Positions 32,793 through 41,289 of a stretch of DNA of 64,000 nt are shown piece after piece. Source of the stretch: Microbacterium sp. SY138. Lineage in GTDB: Bacteria; Actinomycetota; Actinomycetes; Actinomycetales; Microbacteriaceae. The stretch is from contig NZ_CP155793.1 in NCBI RefSeq assembly GCF_039729145.1, positions 3,844,001 to 3,908,000 of the forward strand, written 5' to 3'. A model generated the notes under the pieces. The model was given only the letters and a program-made list of their open reading frames with translations. It was not told the origin of the DNA and made no database searches. Positions within the stretch are counted from its first letter, which is position 1. The number at the start of each line of letters is the position of its first letter. The translations under genes were made by a program, and so were the position numbers.

Positions 32793-33544
32793 GCCTGCTC
32801 GAACTGCGTGGTGCCGGCTTCGCCTACGGGTCCCGCCGCGTGCTCGACGACGTGTCGCTGCGCATCGACGAAGGCGACTCCCTCGGCCTGGTCGGCGAAT
32901 CGGGTGCGGGCAAGTCGACGATCCTGCGACTGCTGCTCGGACTCGCCGCCCCGCGCGATGGACAGGTGCTGTTCGAGGATGCCCCGCTCGCACTGCGCGA
33001 CCGGGCGCAGATGCGTCGCTTCCGCGCGAGCGTGCAGCCGGTGTTCCAGGACCCGTACTCGTCTCTCGACCCGCGCCAACGCATCGACCGGATCATCGGC
33101 GAACCGCTCCGTTCGCTGGGTCTGGCATCCGGCGCCGATGCACAACGCCGCATCGCCGAGGCGCTCGACTCCGTCGGACTTCCCGCCGATACCGCGCGCC
33201 GCTATCCGCACGAGTTCTCCGGTGGGCAGCGCCAGCGCATCGCGATCGCGCGCGCCGTGGTCTCACGCCCCCGGGTGCTGCTCGCCGACGAACCCGTCAG
33301 CGCCCTCGACGTGACGACGCGCGTGCAGGTGCTCGAGCTGCTCGACCGGCTGCGCCGCGAGAACGGCCTGTCGCTCGTGATGGTGTCGCACGACCTGACC
33401 GCGATCGCCTCGGCCTGTGATCGCACGCTCGTGCTGCAGAACGGCCGCGTGGTCGAGCAGGGGGCCACCCCGGCCGTGCTGCACAAACCGCAGGACCCGT
33501 ACACGCGGGCTCTGGTCGATGCCGTGCCGCGGCTGCCGCGCTGA
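32789..33544 (+). CDS. ABC transporter ATP-binding protein (DppF-like)
   Basis: 251 aa. Walker A GESGAGKST (about 36-44), signature FSGGQRQRIAIARAV, Walker B VLLADEPVSALDV, switch MVSHDLTAI, and DPYTRALVDAVPRLPR at the end. It is short for DppF (about 300). Last gene of the second importer; it converges on a HIT-protein gene only 13 bp away, and I see no strong terminator between them. Confidence 0.9.
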   Translation: MSLLELRGAGFAYGSRRVLDDVSLRIDEGDSLGLVGESGAGKSTILRLLLGLAAPRDGQVLFEDAPLALRDRAQMRRFRASVQPVFQDPYSSLDPRQRIDRIIGEPLRSLGLASGADAQRRIAEALDSVGLPADTARRYPHEFSGGQRQRIAIARAVVSRPRVLLADEPVSALDVTTRVQVLELLDRLRRENGLSLVMVSHDLTAIASACDRTLVLQNGRVVEQGATPAVLHKPQDPYTRALVDAVPRLPR

Positions 33545-33557
33545 GCACCGGGCGGGG

Positions 33558-34061
33558 TCAGGCGAAGTCCCGCCACGTCTCGCGAAGAGCGGCGACGGAA
33601 CCATCCAATTCGGACGCCGACAGGTACACAGGCCCCTCCGCGATATCCACATTCCGAAGCGGGTCATCGTCTCGATGCTGCGGGAACACATGGCAGTGCA
33701 GGTGCGGTGCGCGATGCCCCATCACGAGGTAGTCGATCTTTCGGGGCGTGAACGCCGCGCCGACCGCCTTCCCCGCGCGCTGCACGTCGTGCCAGAAAGC
33801 ATTGAGCTGGAGCGCATCGAGCCGATCGAGGTCGGTGACGTGTTCACGAAGAATCACCACGGAATAACCGGCGTGAGCTTGATTTCGCACGAGACGAAAG
33901 TACGTGGCCTCGGTGGAACCCACCAGGATGCTGTGTTCGTTCTCCTCCAGGTGAGCGTCGCCGCACATGCCACACCGCGCGGGATCGATGAGCTCCGACC
34001 ACTGCTCGTCCGTCCACCACATCGGCTCATCGTAACCAGAAGCCTCCGTCGCGCCGTTCAC
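33558..34061 (-). CDS. HIT-family protein
   Basis: 167 aa from GTG. The histidine triad is HLHCHVFPQH, the nucleotide-hydrolase/transferase active site, and an N-terminal CGMCGDAHL could bind zinc. RNQAHAGYSVVILREHVTDLDRL fits the family core. The GTG at 34061 overlaps the DUF779 stop (GTGA), supporting co-translation; an ATG at 34022 (MWWTDEQW) is the alternative. It likely cleaves dinucleotide or nucleoside phosphoramidate substrates. Last gene of the aldehyde-dehydrogenase cluster. Confidence 0.82.
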   Translation of the reverse strand: MNGATEASGYDEPMWWTDEQWSELIDPARCGMCGDAHLEENEHSILVGSTEATYFRLVRNQAHAGYSVVILREHVTDLDRLDALQLNAFWHDVQRAGKAVGAAFTPRKIDYLVMGHRAPHLHCHVFPQHRDDDPLRNVDIAEGPVYLSASELDGSVAALRETWRDFA

Positions 34062-34459
34062 ACCGCTCGCGTCGACAAGCCGAAGTACTCCAGCTCCGCA
34101 TCGTTCAGCATCCGGGACCGGATCAGGAATCGCATCCCGGTCGGGCCTTCGACCGAGAAACCCGCACCGCGCCCCGGCACCACGTCGATGGTCAGGTGCG
34201 TGTACTTCCAGTACTCGAACTGCGACTCCGACATGAACACCTCCACCGTCTGCGGCAGCCCGACGTCGAGGGCACCGAGCAGCACGTCGCCCGGCCCCGT
34301 GATGAACATCCCGATCGGATAGCACATGGGTGAAGAGCCGTCGCAGCAGCCGCCGGACTGGTGGAACATGAGCGGCCCGTGCTGTGCGGTCAGCTCACGC
34401 ACGAGTGCGGCCGCCGCCTCCGTCACGTCCACGCGCTGATAGGTGCCGATGCTGACCAT
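34058..34459 (-). CDS. DUF779 family protein
   Basis: 133 aa. The Cys-rich GPLMFHQSGGCCDGSSPMCYP and SQFEYWKYTHLTIDVVPGRGAGFSVEGPTGMRFLIRSR are the DUF779 hallmarks. The family is almost always encoded beside NAD-dependent aldehyde dehydrogenases, as here (67 bp downstream of one). The conserved Cys residues suggest a metal or redox role, but the function is not established. Confidence 0.88.
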   Translation of the reverse strand: MVSIGTYQRVDVTEAAAALVRELTAQHGPLMFHQSGGCCDGSSPMCYPIGMFITGPGDVLLGALDVGLPQTVEVFMSESQFEYWKYTHLTIDVVPGRGAGFSVEGPTGMRFLIRSRMLNDAELEYFGLSTRAV

Positions 34460-34526
34460 GACTGCCGCCTTCCGGGGAGGGAGCCGGGCGGACGCTGAGG
34501 GAGCAGCGCCCGCCCGGGGATCGAGC

Positions 34527-36077
<1,551 letters not shown>

Positions 36078-36186
36078 GGGGTCTCCTTCGACGGGGCCGC
36101 GCGTCGGTGCAGCGGCTCTTCTCCGAAGGTAGGTCGCCCGGGGTTGCGCCCCGATGCGCAACGTTGCGCCCGGTTGCAGGCCGCGG

Positions 36187-37515
36187 TCAGGCCTCGAGGC
36201 GCTCGATCCTCGCGACGAGCCCTGCGCGCTTCGGCGACCGGGCGGGGAGCATCTCCAGCGCGAGACGGAGTGCCTCGGCATCTCCCTGCCCCTCGGGGAT
36301 CTCTGCGTAGGAGAGCAGCACGTCGAGACTCGCCTCGGACAGCATCGCTTCGCGGAGCGCTCCCCTCACCGACTCCCGGAACTCCTCGACGCCGGGCGAG
36401 GTCGATTCGGGGAGCACCGGACCCCGATAGGCGGTGAGCGCCACCCGGTGCGCGCCGCGATCGAGCAGTGACAGCACGTCATGTGCGTCGGTATCGAGGG
36501 CGACGGGAAGGCGGTACGGGCGCGACTCGGGCACCAGATCGGGGGCCGTGCGCTCGAGCACCTTGCGCAGGCGAACCATCTCCGGGCGGAGCGTGTCGGG
36601 CGAGACGCCCGGGCCGTAGACGAGCTCGCAGAGGCGCTCGGCCGAGAGACCCTGGCGGTGCACGGCCAGCATCAGCAGGATCGCCGCGTGGCGTGCGCTG
36701 AGCTCGATCATGGACTCGTCGTGTGCGGACTCGGTCTCCAGGCGGGCTCGATCCCGGCCGAGCACATGCAGCGTCGCGCGCGCGGTCGCCGGCATGCGTC
36801 CCTTCGTCACGCTGGTTCGCGGCCGGGACTCCTCGCTCCGTCGGCGCAGACGAGCCACCATCAACTCCGACTCGACCGCGCGGGCCGTCGCATCGACCAG
36901 CAGTCGCGCCTGCAGCGAGACCACCTCGGGGCCTCCGGTGATGTCGATGACTCCGAGCACACGCTGCGTCTCGGGGTCGCGGACGGGTGCAGCCGTGCAT
37001 GACCACGGATGCACGAGGCGGTTGTAGTGCTCCGCGCCGCGGATCTGCACCGACTGGCCGAGGGCGAGCGCGGTTCCGGGGGCGCTCGTGCCGACGGCAT
37101 CCTCCGACCAGTTCGCACCGGCGACGAAGCCCATGCCGTCGGTGAGCGAGCGCAGCTGATCATCCCCCTCGATCCAGAGCAGGCGTCCGGCCTGGTCGCC
37201 GACGGCGATGATCACTCCGGTGTCCTCCGCCTCGCCGGGCAGCAGCAGCGCACGGATCATGTCCATCACCGAGGCGAGAGGGTGGGCGAGGCGGTAGGCC
37301 TCGAGCTCGTCGCTGACCAGTTCGAGCGGAGGAGCGCCTTCGGGTCCGACCCGACCGCGCCACGACCTCTCCCACGACTCGCGGACGAGGGGGCGCACCT
37401 CTTGCAGGCGCCGGTCGTCGAGATTGCCGGCGAGCAGCTCTTCGTGCGCACGCTCGATGAGCAGTCGCGATGTCGGGGGGAGGGACTCGCGGGATACCTG
37501 CCACGGCGCAGACAC
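36187..37515 (-). CDS. GAF-domain transcriptional regulator (AcoR-like sensor, no AAA+ domain)
   Basis: 442 aa. The N-terminus [37 protein letters not shown] matches the start of AcoR-like activators. A GAF domain follows (about 95-215, [20 protein letters not shown] ... [10 protein letters not shown]). Instead of an AAA+ sigma-54 module, the C-terminal half has a winged-helix region ([50 protein letters not shown]), as in actinobacterial homologues. It lies 109 bp upstream of the aldehyde dehydrogenase and probably activates it in response to an aldehyde or alcohol. Confidence 0.85.
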   Translation of the reverse strand: MSAPWQVSRESLPPTSRLLIERAHEELLAGNLDDRRLQEVRPLVRESWERSWRGRVGPEGAPPLELVSDELEAYRLAHPLASVMDMIRALLLPGEAEDTGVIIAVGDQAGRLLWIEGDDQLRSLTDGMGFVAGANWSEDAVGTSAPGTALALGQSVQIRGAEHYNRLVHPWSCTAAPVRDPETQRVLGVIDITGGPEVVSLQARLLVDATARAVESELMVARLRRRSEESRPRTSVTKGRMPATARATLHVLGRDRARLETESAHDESMIELSARHAAILLMLAVHRQGLSAERLCELVYGPGVSPDTLRPEMVRLRKVLERTAPDLVPESRPYRLPVALDTDAHDVLSLLDRGAHRVALTAYRGPVLPESTSPGVEEFRESVRGALREAMLSEASLDVLLSYAEIPEGQGDAEALRLALEMLPARSPKRAGLVARIERLEA

Positions 37516-37591
37516 AGCGGTCTCCGATCGTCGAGAGCGTGCGTTGCCTCAGTGTACGAGCAGCGCGGCCCCGAGGGAACACCTCACCGCG

Positions 37592-38158
37592 TCAACGGAG
37601 GAGGCCGGCGACGAGGTCGTCGATCACCTCGTCCGTCGAGGTGTCCGGATCGATCGGAGTGGTGAGCCGGTCGAGCAGCAGTCCGTCGATCGCGTAGTGG
37701 AAAAGCGCGATCTCGCGCCGTCCGCCCGGGAGCCCTGCCGAGGTGTTGAAGGCGATGTCGCCGTCGAAGCCGGCACGTTGCCAGGCGCCCAGCACGGCGG
37801 CGACCTCGGGGCGTCGGCCGCCTTCGAGTCGCAGCTCGAACAGGGCGAGCGTCACGTCTCGATCCTCGGTCAGCCTTCGCACGATGTCGCGGATGTAGTC
37901 GGCGAACAGCGCGGGGCCGGGTGGCACGTTCGCGCGGCGCTCGAGATCCTCGGTCGTAGGAGCGAGTCGCTCTCCGATTCGCTCGACGAGTCCCTCGATC
38001 AGGGCGTTCCGACTGCGGAAGTAGTTCGATGTGGTGCCGGTCGGAACCCGCGCGGCGACGTCGACCGCGCGGTGCGTGAGACCTCTCGACCCTTCCCGTG
38101 CGAGCACCGTGAGTCCCGCATCCGCGATCGCCCGCCGCCGGGAGTCGTTCTTGACCAT
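37592..38158 (-). CDS. TetR-family transcriptional regulator
   Basis: 188 aa. The HTH DSRRRAIADAGLTVLAREGSRGLTHRAVDVAARVPTGTTSNYFRSRNALIEGLV is of the PsrA/RutR-like TetR type with TSNYFRSR recognition helix. The C-terminal domain is helical. The ATG at 38158 follows a TAGTCT -10-like box by 7 nt (38171-38166, minus), so the mRNA is probably leaderless. It is divergent from a DHFR-like gene across a 10-bp dyad. Confidence 0.87.
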   Translation of the reverse strand: MVKNDSRRRAIADAGLTVLAREGSRGLTHRAVDVAARVPTGTTSNYFRSRNALIEGLVERIGERLAPTTEDLERRANVPPGPALFADYIRDIVRRLTEDRDVTLALFELRLEGGRRPEVAAVLGAWQRAGFDGDIAFNTSAGLPGGRREIALFHYAIDGLLLDRLTTPIDPDTSTDEVIDDLVAGLLR

Positions 38159-38174
38159 GGGAAGAAGACTAGCG

Positions 38175-38221
38175 CAATCACTACGCCTGTTGTACTGTAA
38201 CCGCGACAAGTGTAGTGATTG
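38175..38221. promoter_or_regulatory. TetR operator dyad between divergent genes
   Basis: CAATCACTAC (38175-38184) and GTAGTGATTG (38212-38221) are perfect 10-bp inverted arms separated by 27 bp, with TTGTACTGTAA between. The left arm adjoins the TetR -10 box and the right arm overlaps the ribosome site of the DHFR-like gene, so binding could shut both directions. Confidence 0.65.
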
Positions 38222-38228
38222 GAGCATC

Positions 38229-38798
38229 ATGCGAGAACTCGTGTACTACGCCGCCGTCACCCTCGACGGCTACATCGCCGGCCCGAACGGCGAGTTCGAC
38301 GCGTTCCTCGTCGAGGGCGACCACATGGACGGCATCAATCGGCGCTTCGCCGACACCCTCCCGACCGCCGCGGCCGCAGCGCTCGGGATCGCACAGAACC
38401 TCGACGTCTTCGACACGGTGCTGATGGGGTGGAACACCTACGCCGTCGGCGGGGTCTCCAGCCCCTACCGTCACCTGCGACAGATCGTCTTCAGTCGTTC
38501 GAAGACGGCCGAGGGCGAGAGCCTCGTCGTCACGGCCGAGGATCCGATCGACGTCGTGCGGCGACTGAAACAGGAAGATGGCGCCGCCATCTGGCTTTGC
38601 GGCGGGGGCGCCCTGGCGGCGACACTCGCCGACGAGATCGACCGACTCGTCCTCAAACGACAGCCCTTGCTGTTCGGCTCGGGCATTCCCCTGTTCGGTG
38701 AGCGCCCGTATCGCCCCGAGAGGTTCGATGCCGTGCAGACGGTCGCCTACGAAAGCGGCGTGGTGTTCACCGAGCTGGAGCGTCGGCGCGAGGGGTGA
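38229..38798 (+). CDS. Dihydrofolate reductase family protein (RibD C-terminal fold)
   Basis: 189 aa. YYAAVTLDGYIAGPNGEFDAF, DTVLMGWNTYAVG, IVFSRSKTA, IWLCGGGALAATLADEIDRLVLKRQPLLFGSGIPLF fit the RibD-C/YwjB-type reductase group. These bind NADPH but usually do not reduce dihydrofolate; the substrate is unknown. GGAG is only 4 nt before the ATG. Expression is probably controlled by the divergent TetR. Confidence 0.85.
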   Translation: MRELVYYAAVTLDGYIAGPNGEFDAFLVEGDHMDGINRRFADTLPTAAAAALGIAQNLDVFDTVLMGWNTYAVGGVSSPYRHLRQIVFSRSKTAEGESLVVTAEDPIDVVRRLKQEDGAAIWLCGGGALAATLADEIDRLVLKRQPLLFGSGIPLFGERPYRPERFDAVQTVAYESGVVFTELERRREG

Positions 38799-38845
38799 TG
38801 CGAGAGAGATCTTCCTGCTAGCATTCTGCTGTCAGGAGGCGGGAT

Positions 38846-39193
38846 ATGGCGACCGTGACCATCCGGAATCTCAGCGACGATGTCGTCGACGCGCTGAAGG
38901 AGCGTGCCCGACAGAACTCCCGCTCGATGGAGGCCGAGGTGCGCGACGTGCTCACGCGATTGGCGAAGAACAGCGCGAGCGGGCTCGAAGCCGACCTGGC
39001 GCAGCGGATGGCCCGTCCGCGCCGGTGGTCGGTCCCATCAAGCGAGATCATGGCGAGGGTGGATGCGAACCCGTCGACCCCGGAACATGACAGGATGCGT
39101 CGGGACTGGGCGGCGGAGCTGGAGGCGGACAGGCAGAATCCCTTCTTCCTCGAACCGCTCCGGGACCCGTGGGAGAGTCGTGATTCTTCTTGA
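38846..39193 (+). CDS. FitA/VapB-type antitoxin (ribbon-helix-helix)
   Basis: 115 aa. The N-terminal Arc-type ribbon-helix-helix (MATVTIRNLSDDVVDALKERARQNSRSMEAEVRDVLTRL) binds DNA. The C-terminal tail (about 50-115) should wrap the toxin's active site; it is longer than in most FitA proteins (about 80 aa). AGGAGG lies upstream of the ATG. The stop lies 14 bp inside the toxin gene, the usual coupling for the pair. Confidence 0.87.
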   Translation: MATVTIRNLSDDVVDALKERARQNSRSMEAEVRDVLTRLAKNSASGLEADLAQRMARPRRWSVPSSEIMARVDANPSTPEHDRMRRDWAAELEADRQNPFFLEPLRDPWESRDSS

Positions 39194-39572
39194 CACGAAC
39201 GTGCTGATCCAGCTCGACAGCGTGCAGTTGCCCCCGGACGACGTGGCTCTGAGCGCCATCGTCTACGCCGAACTTCAGCTCGGAGTCGAGCGTGCGACGG
39301 ATCCTGTTCTTCGCCGCAGCCGCCGCAACGAACTGATGCGCCTCTCCTCACTCCTCGAAGCCGACTGGCTCCCGTTCGATCGGGCAGCCGCGGAGGGATA
39401 CGCCCGCCTTGCGTCGGAGGTGATCCTGACCCGTCCCGTACATGCCCGGAGCAAGGACCTCATGCTGGCCGGGCACGCCTACGCACTCGGCGCCGCCCTC
39501 CTTACCTTCAACCCGAAGGACTTCGAGCTCGTGTCCGGCGACGTCGAGATCATCGTCCCCGAACTGCGCTGA
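39180..39572 (+). CDS. PIN-domain toxin (FitB/VapC type)
   Basis: 130 aa PIN ribonuclease. The N-terminal MILLDTNVLIQLDS gives the first acidic residue (Asp5), AIVYAELQLGV the conserved Glu, and SKDLMLAGHAYALGAALLTFNPKDF the remaining acidic residues. Starts with GTG at 39180, within the antitoxin gene. It likely cleaves tRNA or rRNA when free of antitoxin. Confidence 0.88.
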   Translation: MILLDTNVLIQLDSVQLPPDDVALSAIVYAELQLGVERATDPVLRRSRRNELMRLSSLLEADWLPFDRAAAEGYARLASEVILTRPVHARSKDLMLAGHAYALGAALLTFNPKDFELVSGDVEIIVPELR

Positions 39573-39578
39573 GACAGG

Positions 39579-41006
39579 TCAGCCGCGCGCGGCCCACCAC
39601 TCCCGAAGCCGCTGCTCGGCGACATCGGGCCCGAGCACGCCCTCGTCCAGGCGCAGGTCGAGGAGGAACCGGTACGCCTCGCCGACCTCGCGTCCGGGGC
39701 TGATGCCGAGCACCTGCTGGATGCGGTTGCCGTCGAGCTCCGGACGGATCGCGTCGAGCTCCTCCTGCTCGCGGAGTGCGGCGATGCGCGACTCGATGTC
39801 GTCGTAGGCGCTCGCGAGACGACCGGCCTTGCGCTTGTTCCGCGTGGTCACGTCGGCGCGGGTGAGGATGTGCAGGCGCTCCAGCAGATCGCCGGCATCG
39901 CGCACGTAGCGACGCACGGCCGCATCCGTCCAGGCGCCCTCGGCGTAGCCGAAGAAGCGCAGGTGCAGCTCGATGAGCGTGGCGACGGCGTTCGTGGTCT
40001 CGGTGTCGAAGCGCAGCGCCTGCAGCCGCTTGCGCGCCATGCGCGCCCCGACCACATCGTGGTGGTGGAACGTGACCACTCCCCCGGCCTCGAGCTTGCG
40101 GGTGCGCGGCTTGCCGATGTCGTGCAGGAGTGCCGCGATGCGCAGCGGCACGTCGGGCGCGGCGCCGGGGTGCCGGGAGTGCTCGAGCTCGATCGCCTGG
40201 GCGAGCACGGTGAGCGAGTGCTCGTAGACGTCCTTGTGGTGGTGGTGCTCGTCGACCTCGAGGCGCAGCTCGGTGACCTCGGGCAGGAACTCGTCGATCA
40301 GCCCGGTGTCGACCAGCACGCGGATCCCGCGCACCGGGTCTTCGGTCTGCATGAGGCGCACGAGCTCGGACTGGATGCGCTCCGGACTCACGATCTTCAG
40401 CGTCTCGCGGAGCTCGGCGATCGCCTCGGCCGTGGCCTCTTCGACGCGGAAGCCGAGCTGGGCGCTGAAGCGCGCGGCGCGCAGCATGCGCAGGGGGTCG
40501 TCGCCGAACGAGATCCGGGGGTCCGCCGGGGTGCGCAGAACACCAGCGATCAGATCTTCCACCCCACCGGTCGGGTCGACGAGCTTGACCGACGGCACCT
40601 GCAGGGCCATGGAGTTGACGGTGAAGTCGCGGCGCACGAGGTCGCCGTCGATCGTGTCGCCGAACTCCACCGTGGGCTTGCGGGTCACACCGTCGTAGCT
40701 GTCGGCACGATACGTCGTGATCTCGACCTGTTCGCGCTGCACGCGCGCGCCGATCGTGCCGAACGCCCGGCCGATGTCCCACTGGGCGGTCGAGATCGGC
40801 GTGACGATGGTCAGGATCTCGTCGGGCGAGGCGTTGGTCGTGAAGTCGAGGTCATGGGTCACGCGTCCGAGCAGCGCATCGCGCACCGGACCACCGACGA
40901 CGGCCAGATCGAAGCCGGCCTCCTCGAACGCCGTCGCGAGGGTGCGGACGACCGGATTCTCGGCGAGCGCACCGAGACGGGCGAGGCCGTCAGCCATATT
41001 GAGCAT
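39579..41006 (-). CDS. cca: CCA tRNA nucleotidyltransferase
   Basis: 475 aa. The nucleotidyltransferase core has AVVGGPVRDALLGRVTHDLDFTT (DxD metal ligands), the VRRDFTVNSMA region and DPLRMLRAARFSAQLGF. An HD domain follows (HHHKDVYEHSLTVL ... ALLHDIGKPRTRK), as in the actinobacterial form. It adds or repairs the 3' CCA of tRNAs. The ATG at 41006 is chosen because the core begins at once and a TACGCT -10-like box (41019-41014, minus) lies 7 nt upstream; a longer frame to 41120 is Arg-rich noise. It converges on the toxin gene with 6 bp between stops. Confidence 0.93.
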   Translation of the reverse strand: MLNMADGLARLGALAENPVVRTLATAFEEAGFDLAVVGGPVRDALLGRVTHDLDFTTNASPDEILTIVTPISTAQWDIGRAFGTIGARVQREQVEITTYRADSYDGVTRKPTVEFGDTIDGDLVRRDFTVNSMALQVPSVKLVDPTGGVEDLIAGVLRTPADPRISFGDDPLRMLRAARFSAQLGFRVEEATAEAIAELRETLKIVSPERIQSELVRLMQTEDPVRGIRVLVDTGLIDEFLPEVTELRLEVDEHHHHKDVYEHSLTVLAQAIELEHSRHPGAAPDVPLRIAALLHDIGKPRTRKLEAGGVVTFHHHDVVGARMARKRLQALRFDTETTNAVATLIELHLRFFGYAEGAWTDAAVRRYVRDAGDLLERLHILTRADVTTRNKRKAGRLASAYDDIESRIAALREQEELDAIRPELDGNRIQQVLGISPGREVGEAYRFLLDLRLDEGVLGPDVAEQRLREWWAARG

Positions 41007-41289
41007 GGGTTCCAGCGTACCGGGGTGAGCCGTTCGTGCCGGGGCAGTCTGCTGCCCCTGCCTCTTCTCCGAGCCCTTCTGCGAAAACCCAGACCGTCCG
41101 CCCGCGCGCCGGCGCGCCACCCCTCGACACGCCGGTCCCCGCGACGTCGGTCTCCGTTTCGGCCGAAGGAGCGTCGGTCGCGGAGTTCACCCACCCTTCC
41201 CTTCGGGGTCAGACGCCGGTCATCCGTCTTCGATGGGGTGGAGGGGCCTCGTGCGGCTGAGCACGGAAACCCCACCTCGAAGGACTGAC

